Of a stretch of DNA of 64,000 nt, positions 35,821 to 50,200 are shown piece after piece. The stretch is from Amblyornis subalaris (Eukaryota > Chordata > Aves > Passeriformes > Ptilonorhynchidae): contig JACAXG010000170.1 in NCBI GenBank assembly GCA_018881555.1, positions 1,419,052 to 1,483,051 of the forward strand, written 5' to 3'. The notes under the pieces are model-generated. The model saw only the letters and a list, made by a program, of their open reading frames with translations. It was not told the DNA's origin and did no database searches. Within the stretch, counting starts at the first letter, position 1. Each line of letters starts with the position of its first letter. The translations under genes and the position numbers were made by a program.

Positions 35821-37521
35821 CATTTATAGCAATTTTTATTCTAATTGAAGCAAGACCTTATTAGAATTTTGTATGCATAAATATGCAAGAANCTTAGTAC
35901 AGGAAGAAGCCAAAGTAATGGCAGTAAAATCTGAATAGTTGATAGAATTGAGTAAAAGTAAGATGGGAAATATGGTATCCCCAGAGGCTGAAGTANAACA
36001 AAAGCTGCTACCTAAGAAGACATAGCACTAACATCTGGTTGCATATTTAATTGAACACATACTCTTTAAAAAGAATTTATCACTAAAAGCTGTTTTCAAA
36101 TTGCCAGAGTGGGTATTCTATAAATAAGATCATTAAACAGAAATGCTATGAACTGGAGGCAGNAGGGCACTGAAAGAGCAAGTGCCAACAAAATAGAGGA
36201 AATGTAAGATGGCAGGAATTATGATTTTGTTGTTTGTTGGAGGGNTTTTTTTTCTTGTTATGGAAGGTTTTATAATTGTAGCACTCAGCCCACACACTGC
36301 ACAGAATAATCTATATTGTTCAGGGTTACTTTAGCAAATTACAATNACACAAAATCTGCTCAGATTTGATGGAACTCGAGTCTTTCCTTGAATATGTCTC
36401 CGATATTCTTCCATAGAGCAAAGCTGAGTGAAGCCTTCTGTTCACTAACAACTTTGATTAACCTGACCTGTTCTATAGTTTGATATGTGTAAGTCATGTT
36501 TGAGAATTACACAGTAGCAAACCCAGTCATACCCAGCTTTCTTTTTTCCTCTCCTCAAAGAATATGAGGCATAAGTATCGTTAACATTAAAAGTGGCTTA
36601 GATTTCAGCCCTCTTCCTTCCTAGGTTTGGCTGAGAGAAAAAGTCTCAGTCTCTTTTTAGTTCCTGCACAACCTCTATTAAAAATTCTCTCTCACATTAA
36701 AAAATATCACCATAACCAGAAAAAAAAAAATCAGCGTTCTGTCATAAATTTTGGAGAGTTTTANCAAAGAAAAATTTGTCCTCTGCCAATATATGACCCT
36801 AAATGAATTAGAAGGAAAAATATTTTGGAGGTGATATTACCTGGAAACAATATCCATACAGAAATTCATGTGCGAAATTTGCTAAGTGACTTAACTGATT
36901 TTCTGGAATGTNTCCCTGGATCAATTCTGCTTTTCCAAATCTCAAGGAAAAGAAAAGTAAACCAAATCTGTAAAAGATGCATACAGTGAGGAAGACGAAA
37001 TGGCTGAATAAACATGNCACATAATTAGAACGGAAGAACAAATGCTACATAAAACATGCAGACCTTATAAAAATACAGGACAAATATATCACAGAACAGC
37101 GGGAAATAAATCAGCCAAACTGCTGAACTACTGCAGAACTTCTTCAGCTTCCTCTCTGCTTTGTTCTGTGCTGTTTGAATGGCAACAGATGAGCAGCAGA
37201 GTGACAGGACTGGTGATGCCACAGCCCACCACTGCCGGCAGCAGGGCAACACGAGGGTTCACTGCTGTCTCACTGGGAAAGTGAGTGTATTTACAACTAA
37301 GCTGGCACGGGGGTTGTGCCAGTTTCCCTTCACACCTCTTGATCAACAATGACCAAAAAAGTGTAGCATCAATTTTGTCCCCAGGGTTCAGAGGCTAAAT
37401 GGGAATGAAAGCAAAACAAACAACCAACCTACATTTTCATCAGGCTGGAATGCTGACAGTTTTCAGTGAGTTGTGATGGATGGGTAGGACTGAAGGGGCT
37501 AGTCATGATTATTTACCCTTA
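35821..37521. other. Unique AT-rich sequence
   Basis: Nothing is recognised. Overlapping open frames at 37025-37349 on both strands lack domains. Confidence 0.5.
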
Positions 37522-37815
37522 ATCATAGACTCATAGAACGGTGTGAGTTGGAAAAGACCTTAAATAACATCCCATTCCATCCCCTCCCATGGACAGGGAC
37601 ACCTTCCACTAGCCCAGGGTGCCCCAAGCCCCGTCCAACCTGGCCTTGGACACTTCCAGGGATCCAGGGGCAGCCACAGCTTCTCTGGGCAACCTGTGCC
37701 AGGGCCTCCTCACCCTCACAGGGAAGAATTTCTTCCTAATATCCAAATCTAAACCCATTCTCTGTCAGTTTAAAACTGTTCCCCTTGTCCTATCACTCCA
37801 GGCCTTTGTAAATAA
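37522..37815 (-). mobile_element. CR1 LINE, 3' fragment
   Basis: The minus-strand element starts, in plus reading, with 'aatcatagactcatagaacg' and continues with 'gttggaaaagaccttaaata', 'gacaccttccactagcccag', 'ttggacacttccagggatcc', 'gaatttcttcctaatatcca' and 'cttgtcctatcactccaggc'. The small insertions relative to 31783 are typical of age. No coding remnant is intact. Confidence 0.94.
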
Positions 37816-40800
37816 TGCACGGCACAGTTTCCACTGACATTTTAAGACCACTTTCAAAGTTNTCTCATTCCCACTGCTTCCTTAGGTGACTTGCAAACAC
37901 ATTCCAGTAGATTGTCCTTACTTATATGACANGCTGCAGCTGCAATGGTCACTTAGTTCAAACTGCAGTTTAAATGCATAAAGAAAAGACAACAGAAGAA
38001 CACAATATTGTTGTTCTCAGATATCAATTTTAATATACAAGGGTTGATGTGAATAAAATGATAAACACTAAGAAATTTATTTGAAAGGAGAAACAAAAGA
38101 GTATTAAAACTGAAGGATAGAAGTTAACTAATGCTGTTAAAAAGTTTATCAGTATGTAAATTAAAGGAAAACAGAATAATCCCAAATCTCAAGTAATGTT
38201 ATTCATAAAGCTATGAATGAATTATTGTAAGATAATTTTATGCATTTTTTATTTGTTTTGCATTACAAAGATTTGCCAAAAGTTCATATAATTCAGCAGC
38301 CAATATAGATAATATGTTTGTTAAAATATGAAACTCCTGGCTCTTCATTTCCTGGGGACTGACTAAACACATTATCAGGGTGTATATTGAAAAACAGACA
38401 AATAATGTCAGAAAGTAAAAAATGTACCATGTAAACATAACAAACATCATCCTGAACAACGGACAAGTCAACTACCAACTAACAGTCTGGTAATTCTGTG
38501 CTGAAAGGCACCAATCTGTTTTTAGTGAAGGAATAAGGTCCTGGNTAGACTTAACTGTGATTTGTTTCCTGTTTCACCATCTTGAAACGAAAGTCAGGGA
38601 TCAATCCCACTGGTCCCCCTGCAGACTGAAGCCCAGCACTCATTGTTTTCTCCAGAGACTTCGTGATGGCAAGCAAAGGGATGGGCTGCCTTCCAGGAAT
38701 ATCCTCTGCCTCCACCCAGACCTTCAGTGAGTGGATGACAGAAACACCGATTCCATCCCAGAATTTTGCTTCAGGTTTCTCCTGCCAGCTTCCCAAAGCT
38801 GAAGGCTGCAAGAAACTATGGTAGAAATTCCCCTAAAGTCAACATGAAGTCATCCTGGTGTCAAAGCAGGATAAAATCATCCCACTGGGCTTTTGTCATC
38901 TCTCAGGTCAGAGCACAAACCAGGACATGACCAATAATGCCAAACTGAACTGATCAATAGAACACAAATCAGGACATGACCAATAAAGCCAAACTAATGG
39001 GATCAATGGGATGTANCTTGTGCTGTCTCAAAGCAGCTCAGTCATAGGTTGTGCTGAGCCTTTCTCCAGCCAGAAGGCTCCTCAGGTTTTCAGATTTCTT
39101 CCATTGCCAAAGGAAATAGATTTCCTCCCTTATTTATTTATTTATTCCATTCTAAATTTAAAATTTCTCCTGCATTTACTTTTGATAGAGTAGACAAGAA
39201 CAAGGAACACTGCAATCAAGAAAAGAGAAGTGCTATCAACACAATATTAGTATTTGTTGGGAAAAACTCAAAGAGCCAAAAGTGACCNAGAGGATATTCC
39301 CTTACCACTCCTGCAGGCTACATTTAAAATCAAAATTTGGTCTGAGCTAATTAGCACAAGCAAGTAAATGGCCCTGTTCACTGGCTCCTGTAAATTACAT
39401 TCTTGTACTGTGCTACGACAAGAAGTGTTCTTTCATTTCAGTCGTTAGGGAGTGTTTTATAACATATTGTAAATCACAGCTAGAATTTTCCCCTTGTATA
39501 GCTCTTGGCACTGATAAAGTAATCTTGAACAATTATCAGCAGAATATCCCCGAATGCTAATGGCGCAATGTTCCTAAATTTATAGAACCTTTGGCTTAGA
39601 CGAATGTTGCTTGGAGCAACAATTAACTGGGAAGGAAAGTTTGGTAATCATCACGTACGACATGTGATGCAGATGTTGAATGATAGGAAAATTAGAAAAT
39701 AAATCCACTCAATCCATGCCATGTGATTTACTAACTGAGAAATGCTATGCAAATCTCAGATTCCAAGGCAAGAAGAGGGAAAAAAACCTCTACTTGGGCA
39801 ATCTCCTCTCTCTTGAGGTTGTAATTCAACAGCCTCTGGTGCCAAGGAAGAGATTCCTGGTAGCCAACTGATGCTGTCCTTCCAGCCAAAGTGCCTCCTG
39901 CCTGGCTGCATCTGTCCTTTCCATGCAAATGAACTGCAGCTCCCATCCCCAGCCCCCAGAAAAAAGGAAATTTCTCCCACTTTTCCTGTTATTGGTTTAT
40001 TAGTGCTGGGGAAGGGACCTACACCACAGTTCCCACTGAAAATGTTCCTCTTAGCATATCAAGAACAAATTTATTTTTGCCTGTAGCAGGTGTTACTCAG
40101 AAATCTCAAACAACAAATGTTTGAAATGCTATAAAAGTAATGATTTGGAAGTTTTATATAGTTTTCTGCATAAATGATATTAAAATATTTTGCTCCTGCA
40201 CCTGCCTACTCTTTACATTAGCATAATTATTCATATCTTGACAAACACGGTGGTGGCATTTGGTTCGATGAGCAGAAAAATAGGAGCTTTGTCCATCTGT
40301 AAAGCATCTGCCATGACAGGAAAACTCCTGTGTTTTATTGTTAAAAAAAAAAAAAAACAACAGGTGAAGGTTGCTTTGTTGTTTGGTTGTTTGGTTTTTT
40401 TTTTCAGTCAGCAGGTCCTCAGTTTTATTTTCTTAAACTTAATCTAAGAACCACCTGATGTTGTTAAGCTGTTTGTTCCAGTGAATATTTCCTTCAAAAA
40501 TGAGGTTTCAGCCACACCCACAGTAATCATCAAAGCCAAGCACACGCTCCACTGCCCCACACCATTCTGACCATTAGAGGATCTTCACTGGGAAAGAGCT
40601 TCCTACTGAAAGTATATTTATCCCAGACGGGAATACAACAAGAAGAGAGGATATAATTTTTTAAAGCCTTTGGACATGTGTAGACTTTGTANAAAGGTGA
40701 CACAATGTCCACTGGATACAGTAATAAATCTGTTGGTTACACAGGAAATTTTCACTAGGGAATTAAAGGCTTTCCACATGGATAGAAATTCAAATGTATG

Positions 40801-40921
40801 TTTAGATGTTCTTCACATTGGCTAGAAGTGGCTTCTGCCTGTTGTGGATATGGTATCAATTACTGCTGGAAACTCTGACAGGAGGCTCAGATGCAGCCAC
40901 GGCAGAAAATGTGCCTCTCAT
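37816..40921. other. Unique sequence without recognised genes
   Basis: It contains a 49-bp tandem duplication (38914-39011, listed separately), a (TTTA)4 run at 39129-39147, a run of 15 A at 40343-40357 and a T run near 40395. An open frame of 86 codons at 38551-38811 on the minus strand looks more protein-like than most, but I cannot tie it to a family. ATGCAAAT octamers lie near 39746 and 39924. Confidence 0.5.
38914..39011. repeat. Two tandem copies of a 49-bp unit
   Basis: The first copy (38914-38962) and the second (38963-39011) share 'caggacatgaccaataa' and 'gccaaact' and then 'gatcaat' in the same spacing. Roughly eight to ten differences separate them, mostly in the second half. This is an old segmental duplication on a very small scale. 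Confidence 0.9.
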
Positions 40922-41233
40922 AAAATCACGGAATCATGGAATGGTTGTGGTCAGGGGGAAAATCAAAGCCCATCCAGTTCCACCCCCTGCCATGGGCAGG
41001 GACACCTTCCACTATCCCAGGTTGCTCCAAGTCCCATCCAACCTGGCCTTGGACACTTCCAGGGATGGGGCACCCACAGCTTCTCTGGGNATTCCATTCC
41101 AGCACCTCACCACCCTCAGCACCAGCAATTTCCTCCCAATATCCCATCTAAATTTCCCCTCTTTCCATTTGAAGCCATTCCCCCTTGTCCTGTCACTGCA
41201 GTTCCTGATGAATTGTCCCTCTCCTCTCTTCTG
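40922..41233 (-). mobile_element. CR1 LINE, 3' fragment
   Basis: In plus reading the order is tail complement 'atcacggaatcatggaatgg', 'ccctgccatgggcaggga', 'cactatcccaggttgctcca', 'cacccacagcttctctggg', 'atttcctcccaatatcccat', 'gaagccattcccccttgtcc' and 'cctgatgaattgtccctctc'. The last parts match 13884 onward, so this copy and the fragment at 13884 are one subfamily. It is 5'-truncated. Confidence 0.93.
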
Positions 41234-44200
41234 ACATCATCTCGGTGCTGGATCATTTCCCATATTTCTCTTTGAATGGTATTTCAGCTTCATCACTTTC
41301 ACAGGGGATTTTTTCAAAATCCATCAGAAAGTTCTGTCTAGNAAGGGAAATGAATGCTTAAAGTCGTGTTACATAAAGAACAATCCCTCTGAGGCTGTGG
41401 CATGAGGGTATTAATTGACTTGAATGATGGCTTTGTAATACTTTGACATATTTTTGGATGGTAAAAAAGATTTACAGTGTGGAGCAAGAAATACTAAGTT
41501 ATTTTGTGACAACAAAATTTGTAAGTGTATTTATATAATTTAAAGCATTTTAGAGGAAAATTTAGGATGGGGACATTTTAATCCCACTGCATTCAAGATT
41601 AAAAATCAGAGTTTAGCAAAAACATGTACTCCTCAGGCTTTTTTTTTTTATTGTTCTCTTTTTTCTGGTATTACAGCCTGCTGTTTGGATTGTCAAAGAA
41701 GTGTAAGTAGTTTTAAGAAATGTGTCAAGCTGACACAAAATATTTTATAAGGCTTTACTTTTTCTAGTTACTCTGTGTCTTATTTGGCGAGCTTTCTTCT
41801 GCCTGACAATGAATTTTTATTTTCTAACTCCTTCATCACTCGGTCTTGTCACAGAGAACTTATAACAAGAGCAAAATCTACATATGATTTGAGCAACAAA
41901 TTCTGCGACCATTTTGGCTTTCAGGATGGATCAATCACCTCAGTAATCAGTGGTTCCTGTCAATAATAATGCAGTGTTTTTCAGTTAGTTTACCAATCAC
42001 TTTGTCTTGGTTTATAGAATGTATTTAAAATATTAAATATTATACGAGTAGAATGATAAAAACACGCCCCAGTCGAGTGTTGTGCTGCACAAATTTGCAC
42101 TACTTTGTGTCTGAAAATGAGAGTATTCAATATCCCTCAGAACTGACTCGAGGAACCACCTAAAATAGAAAGAGTTTAAGATCTGGCTCCTGTTTTTTAG
42201 AACTTTGCATACAAGAGCAGGAGATCTATAACAGAAAGAAAACTATTGTAGCATAAAACAGAATAGCTGCATTTCTGGATGGGCAGGTTCCTACAGATTC
42301 CTACAGATCTCAACCATCCTCTCAATTCTGAGTTTAGTGTCCCCAGCCACTTCCTGGAGCCATTATCCCTCAAGAGTTCCAATTCTTTATCACAAATAAT
42401 CTTGAAGTAAATAGAGCATAATCCAAAAGGAAAACAAAATTACCTGTGTCCCTTTCTTTCATTGCTAATTAATTTTTCTAATTTTGATTTTCTAATAGAC
42501 GTTCCAAAAGGACTAATGCCCTGAAGATAGTACGCCTCCTTATTTGGGGAGCTCTCACCAGGAAATTTGGAATCTGAGTTGTTAAAACTCCATTAGATAC
42601 TACACAAAACAAATGTCCATTGGGCAGCAAAGTAATTTAATGAAATAATTGAAAAAATAGTATTTTGCTTTGTTTTCTGCTGTCTTGTGTAACCTTCTAA
42701 GTTACAGTGAGCTGTTATAAAGCCATCCCTTCTGCTGGTCACCTCAGTATCACTCCTTTATTTGTTCCTGTGGCGTTCTTGTTCCCTGAAAGCCGTGTCA
42801 CTACAANGTGCAATTCTTCCAAGGTTTTGGTTTTTTTTTAATCCTACGATGTCATGTTAAATACAGTCAACACATTTTATTTTGATCAGCATCAGATCAA
42901 GCTTTTGTGCAAAAATCAGATTCAGAGCATGTAGGGAGGGGTAGGACTTAATATTCTTTAGGTTACTAAAAGAAAGTTTTAATAACAAAACTTTGAATCA
43001 GATTGCCCATAAAACCCTTGCAAGTCAACAGGTATTGGTTTGCAGGAGATTGGTAACCCAAAGAAATGGTCACAGTGAATCAACGTTCCTGAATTTAATA
43101 AGGTTGTTGTTGAGATGATATTTAAATTTCGCTCCTATACATTCAGCTTCTCAAAAGTGTTTATCAAAACTGGTCTTTTTCACAGAATTTAATATTAAGT
43201 AGAAAAGTTTGCCATTGACAGTTTTGCCAATGCACTGATANAGATAATATAGAGATACAGTGGAGAGTGCAAAATTAATTTTGAAGGAGAAGATAACTTC
43301 CCCTCCTACACAATTTCATACAGATTTTCCTATTATTTACCTGTTTTAGTACTTGCTTTCCACAAGCACTGTACATTGTTCGGCTGGTATTGCTCAGCTA
43401 CAGATTTCTTCTTCCCATAGCCTGGATGTTTTCATATAAAGATAATTTTGGATCCAAACCAACAATGTTTCTTTTAAGACAAACGAGTCCTGCCTGGCAA
43501 CAACTTTCAGGATAGCAACATTAACTGAATTCCAAGTGCACTCTTGCAAAAATATTTTCCTGATCTCTTGAAAATCTGGCAGGATTTCTCAAATTGTTCC
43601 CACAGACCTCTGTCATGGATACAGGGATGGGTTTTGTGTGCACACACACTCGCTGTCATCCTCCTCTACNCTCATGGCTTTCACTGGAGCTGAAGCAGAA
43701 CTCAAAGTTCCTGCTTGATATGAATCAGTGCCAGATAAAAGTGGCCAATAGATGTGACAGAGCCCATCCAGGACTTCTCAATCCTTTAAAGCATTTTCAA
43801 TCTGTGGCATNGACCAGGGAAGCAGGGAAGTGGGAGGATCCAGTGGGAGATGGAGAGGGAAGGTTTGTTTGACAGTGTTGGGTCCCAGGTAGGTNAGAGC
43901 AGCTGGGAGGGGCTGTGAGAGGCCAGAAGGTCACAGCACATCCATGGGCAGCGTTGGAGATTTCTTTTCCTCTTTCTCTCAACAGCTTTCCAGAACATCT
44001 TCTCTCCTTGAGCCCCCCTCATCCCCCTCACAGCCCAGCCCACCCTCTCACAAGGATCCCCACAGGATGCTGAAAGAAGCAGTTTTCTGTATCCCTCCCC
44101 CTGCTGCAGCCCATCAGGGCCTGGCGAAACGGCTGGAGAGGACAGCAGAGGATTCCCTGGAGATTTTGGGAGGTTTTTGCCTGTTGCCAGGTGGTTGTTG

Positions 44201-47200
44201 CTGTTCCCACTCCCCAGCTGTGGCACAGGAGTTCAGGTGTCCTCTCCTGCATCCTGCTATCCTGAGCACCACCTGCTCTCATCACTCTCACATTGGCTGT
44301 GCTGGAAGAGGTGACAACGCTGGGCCCCTCCANCTCTCCTTGTCTGAGGGATGATGCAGGGAGTCATTAAAGAAACATTAATCTTGTTATGTGCGTGATG
44401 TAACAATAGGGGGAAATGTCAGCTGCAAAATGCACACAGTCNCTTAGAGAGATGACTCTAAAGAGGAAACCATCTTTTAAATAAAAGTGAAGAACTCTAA
44501 AATTATTTTAATTATCTAATCACATTTACTTGCTTAGTATAATGTTATATAGAATACTTTGAGTTTGAATTGAANAAAGAAGAAAATTACTTAAGGGCCN
44601 GTTCTTACCAAGTCCTAACCTTCCTGTGGTAAATTTGAATTTTTTTCTTTTTAAATATAATTTCACCTTTCTTTTGAATACCATCTTTAAAAATACGATC
44701 CATTTCAACAGGCAGCAATATAATAAGCATTGATATAATTTTGTGCTTCTAGTAATCCATATAAAATGACCCATANGAATCAATTTTAATGATTGAAAAC
44801 CTTATATTAATTTAGACTTGGGAGAAAATCTCCCTGGCTGCCTATATAAAGTAGAATGATGATCCTAAATGATTTAGTAACAGTCATGAAGCTAAGACAG
44901 AAAACTTTAAAGGCTTACAGGCTTCAAAAGGATTTGTTTCTTTTTCTCTGATGATTTTGCATACCTTTGACCTTGTTGTATAACTACTGAGCCAAGGGAA
45001 AGAGAGAGAAAAGATGCACCTTCAAATAAAAACAAAAGCCTTTAAATGCATATGTGATGGGAGGTTGGATTCGTGGCTTAAAAGCTGTATTTTCAACAGC
45101 CACCCATTAACAGAAATTTGAAGCTCCACCTGCTCACACGGGGAAAAGGCTTTTGCTTAGAAGCCAACGCAGCAGAGGAAAATTGGAGAACAAGAGCATC
45201 ATCCTGGAGTTCCCCNGGGAGAAACTCTGACACTGCCGTCATGTTTGCCATCCCGTCTACCTGAAACCGTGTTCCAAAATAACAGGGATCCCATTAATCA
45301 CTCCTGATTATCCTCCCAAAGCCGACACACTAATTTGGCTACAAAGGAAATCTGAAGTATCATCTGTATTTTTCCTTTGTTATGCTAATCGACATCAAAG
45401 NCTGGGTTACTGCTCCTCAGTGCCACTTGCTAAGTGAAAATTAATCTACNCAGTTATTTTTTCACCTGGACAAACACAAGAAGACTTTGAATTTCTCCAG
45501 NCATTATTTATTAAATCAAAGAGACCTCTCTTGTCCTGAGATGAAAGACAATTCTCTTCCTTGTTTGTATTGGAAAAACTCCCCTTTTGAAACACATAAC
45601 CTGAATTACAGCTCAGAAATAGCACAGGATTTGTGGGTTAGGATTCCTGCTTCCTGAACTTTTCTCGAGTTTACAAAGCTCTTTAAATTGACAATTACTT
45701 TGTGATACTTAAAAAGAAAAAAAGCTAAATTCACATTTCTGATGGTTTTTCCTCAGCAGAATTCTTTGAACACCTATTTCATTAATATTATGACAGCATG
45801 AAAGTGATACACTTGCTATATAATGTTGAATTGAATTCAAAATTATTTCTTTAGCAGTTCATTTTTTAAAAACTGATATGTTTTAAAAGAGTAGGTTTGA
45901 GGCAGATAAAACNCTTTTGACTTAATCAGTTGGCTAAAACANATAGTTTAAAAGTGTCACACTATANCATAATTTCATCTGGATTAATNCAAAATGGTTT
46001 ACAGGAAAAGGCTGAATGTCTTCGTAAAGAGATGTTACTGTTCATAGCCATAATCCTATAATCCTACAGGGATAATGGCTGGCTCCAGTGGATGTTTACT
46101 GAAGGAAGAAGGGAGGGGTTTATCCACAGTATGGGTAAATTGCCCATCATTCCTACTAAAAGTTTGTGTTTGTTATANTGCTACTCTGGGCTGAAATATC
46201 CCATTGTCATCTTTGAAAAATGTCTATCAAAATTAGTTCATCAGTTCCTGAAAATAAGAGTCGGGAAAATAACTTTCCCCCTTGTTAAAATATTTATGGT
46301 GACCTTATCTTCCATCATTTGTGTCATTTATAATTTTGAAATTTGGCAGAGGTTGCTGTGCACGTCGAGGGCTCACTTTTTGCCATCCTCTTGAAAGCCA
46401 CCCAAGCTTGACAGTTCTAGCCTTTGAAAATTGCAGCTCGCCTATGCCCAACAGATAATTACTGCTTCCTCAAACATAAATTTCTTTAAGAATTCAAAGA
46501 TTATGACTCTGGATAACTGTAGGTCGAGTTGGCTNTTTTAACTAAGGAGAAGCAACATGGTTTTCAACTTCTCCCAGCAAGACAAAAATGATTTACGGAG
46601 GGGTTAATATCAAAGTCTCACAAGTATCAAAGNTGTGGAGCCAAGGATGCCAGGTACGGGTCGGTAAAATTGGCACAAAGCTCTTTGAAATGGGCAGTCT
46701 GGGGGTGTTGGAGAGAGGCAAGGACTCGGAACAAAGGCAGAGGAAGGCTGGAATATTTCTCCAAGGAGCTCTGTACAGCAGATTGGGGCTGATGAATTAA
46801 AAGGCAGAGGGGTGCATATCAAAAACTAACAACGTAAAAAGACTGGGAATGGGAAGCAATATTTAGGAAATAAATCCTGTNAGTTGAGGAAAAGGACTAT
46901 GATGGAGAAACAGAGCAGCAAGGTGGAAATGAGAAAGCAATTTGGAGCAGGAAAGGTCAAGTACAATAAGAAGTGTAAAGAGAATTAGACACTGTGTATG
47001 ATCTACACTCAGGGCTGTGGCACACTGCATGTGTGTCCCTCTGTTTCCCCCCAGCACTCATGACATATTTTATTGACTTGCTTAACTAAATGCACTNAAG
47101 GATGTTGTTCATAGGACTTCTGCTCCACTTGCTGTAGGAGGTGGAAAATGAATAATGAATGAGGCAGGAAGGTTGGTTNACAGTCTATATTAAGGCCACA

Positions 47201-50200
47201 GAGCTAAGTGGCCTCTGCCACAGAAGTTCTCCCCATGGCTTTTCCAGAGGATNCCTGGCTGTTCTCACAAACTTTAGCCAAACTAAAGGCCTTCCAGCTG
47301 CAACCAAAACAAGTGGNAGTCACTGAAAAACAATGAAATGAGAAAATATTATAGGCTACATGAGTGGCATTTCAGGTCAGAGTTCCCGAGCAGAGCACTG
47401 ACTTAAGCAATATTGTCCATGTACAGAGGACACGACACAAACCCCCCNTGTATTAATACATGTGGAACTGGATATTATTCTCAGTGGGTGATACTGATTT
47501 TATCTAAGTAAAATTTAGAAAATGTTCATTTTCTCATCCTTCACCTCCCTTACACTGTCTATGACCTGAATTGGATTGTCCTGTGGCAGATGCCTGAAAT
47601 CCATGAAACTCAGAAAATGCATTAACACAGAGCAAATGCAATTACTTGCTCTAGAAGATATAAATATCAATTACTGTATTACTTTAAAAGTACCTGAAAA
47701 GGGAAATATTTGATTTTGTCAAAAACAATGGGCTATCCAAATTTAAACAAAATCATTATTAGTTTTCATAAGNGTAAATGAGACTCACTCCAAATAAACT
47801 AAAACACTAAGCAAGGAAAATAATCTAAAACCCTAACACAAGGAAAAGAACACTAAAGTTTAACACATTTATAAAACATTTAAACTTAGAACACGTAAGA
47901 ATCCACAAGTTAAAACATCTGATTTTATATCGTGTGTTAAAAAAAAAAACACTCTCTGTCACCATTAATCCAATCAGTTAACTTCCCAGCAAGGCCTTCA
48001 TTTATTAGAAGTGACAGCAGACTGGAAAGGAAGGAACTTGGGAAAGCTGAAGGAAGTAATTAAATAGCAAAGGCAGCATCTGGCCATACCAATGAGCTCC
48101 AGTAGGACCAGGCTGCTCTCTCACACAGGCTCAGAATGCTCCTTCCTGCAGCTTATCTGGATGGGTTTTATCTCAGATGAGGTCCTTGCCGAACCCCAAG
48201 GTGTGCTGGATTGGGAATGCTGCCTTGGATACAGGTTTGCAAGGAAAAAACCTCAGCCTGAGCTCTCAGAATAACAGTTGTGGTGGGACTCACNGCCAGC
48301 CCACACGTAGACACCAGGCACAGGTAAGAGAGGAACGGAAGGGAAAGAGAAGCATGTGAAAAGAATAAATGCTGATTGGGAAAGAAAAAGAAAAATAAGG
48401 AGTCCGAGTGAAAATATTGAAGGAATTGTGAAAGGTTCTGGTGTGAAACGAATCCTCGAGGTGTAGGCCTGGCCATCTGGAAATGGTGACATAATGACTT
48501 CATGAGTAAAGTTCTGTGCAAACAGAAGGATTTAACAAAAGAATACACAGAAGTGGAAAAACAATTTCAGAAATATTTTTTGATAATTTTGGAAATAATT
48601 TTTATTGGCCATGCTGGACCACGATATAAATCTCTTCCTGTATCCTGTTTAGAAACAAGCCATTTCCAGGTGTGCTAATCCCACNCCCATTGCTGCCTCA
48701 GTGATTTATGCAGTGGATTTGTATTGTTTCCTCATTACACATCCAGGCAGCTGCTGATTCTTACTACAGATTTTAAATTTTGGCTTTAACTTACAGCCTC
48801 CAACTATTTCTTCTTTTTTCATTTTGATAAGTTCCTCATCTGTATACAAGAACACGTCCTTTACATTCTGTGCAGTGATTAAATATTTGTTCATTTATTA
48901 ATGCTTAATTCATTGATGAAATAATGCCTATTTGTCTGTTAGATGTATAGGATTTGCTCCTACTGCAACCGAATTCAATGCCTGTGACCCTTTGAAGCCC
49001 TCCATAAGCACAATTAATGTAATCTTCTCTCCAGCTCTCTATTCCTGCTTTGTCTTCTCCGTTCAAATTCATCACCTTTCAAGCAATTCTACCGAGCCTG
49101 TTATCTCAGCTCCTTAGGGGAAGCTTTTATGGGAGCAAATACCTTGCCACTTAATTACATTCCAGGAAATTATTAGATTGCACTCTCCACTTTATCTNGG
49201 AAGGGAAAAAGGCAACTGTGGATGTTTTGTTTATGAATTTCATATGCANGGCAGGTCACCTGTTTGATACGGGTTTACTTTACAGTAAGGAGTTAAATTA
49301 AAAGAGATTGGGAGTGATAAACCATCTAAGGACCTAAAGAGCTCTGGAAGCATCCCTGCTCTCACTCACATGAAACACACCTGGATTTATTCTCCTCTCT
49401 CTGAGTCCAGGATAAAAGGGAACACGAGATTTCAGAGGGGATAGTCTAGGGAANAAGAGGGTCTCAGAAGCTCCTCACAGCAAGGGAGCCAGTAGAACCA
49501 AAGCAGTAAAACCACACAGACACTTCAGTGAACACTTTATTTNCCCCCTTTTGATAACAGNTTTTCATATTNCATTTTATCAGGCATNCTAGAAAATACA
49601 TATATTAACATTTTTATTACACCTCTTTATCCTGCACTAGGTATTTCTGGGTGTACAGGTAAATAGTCCTTTTTATTTACCCTGGAAAACCCAGTTATGT
49701 GTCAGTCTGAGCCACCACCACAATGTCCCACAGGAAGTCACTGGCCNAACTCATTGAGGCCTGTCAGATTAACATAGTTTGTACAATTTGAGGTTATAAC
49801 TTATGAAACACCACACAACCACTTTTGTCTGAGTNGCAAGAGTTTGTTGAGTACAGAATTCCCATTCACCAACCACTGCTCAGTCTACAACACTCATGAT
49901 GTTCACAGGAATAAACAAAAGCTTCCAGCTGTTGCATACTCTTTACCCAGAAGATTCAATTATCTGTCTATANTCTCAAAAATCAGATTATGCATTTTTT
50001 TCTCCATTTTCCCAAGGTTTNTCAGCTGGATTTTAAAAATGATGCTCTGGTTTCTGTTGAAGAAACTTAGATATTCCTCTAAATTGTGTTTCCGAATATC
50101 CAACATATATTTTACCTCAAACTGTGGCTCCCGTTGGTGTAACAGCAGCACTGAATTTTGCTTGTTTGCTATTTTGGTGCTGTCTCTTCTGTGTTGTTGG

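Noticed and set aside
34808..35823. Open frames of about 286-318 codons on both strands
   Set aside because: They read through 370 N, where stop codons cannot be seen, and otherwise cover CR1 sequence and a 29-bp tandem repeat whose frame rotates. They are not genes.
38551..38811. 86-codon minus-strand frame with protein-like composition
   Set aside because: I could not connect it to any family or to flanking exons. A translated search against bird proteomes giving a high-identity hit would revive it.
43786..44354. Overlapping frames of 136 and 146 codons on opposite strands
   Set aside because: A GC-richer patch lowers stop frequency on both strands; there is no domain and ambiguous codons occur in each.
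47815..47900. 'aaaccctaacac' as possible telomere-like repeat
   Set aside because: A single CCCTAA is not an array; the area is simply A-rich.
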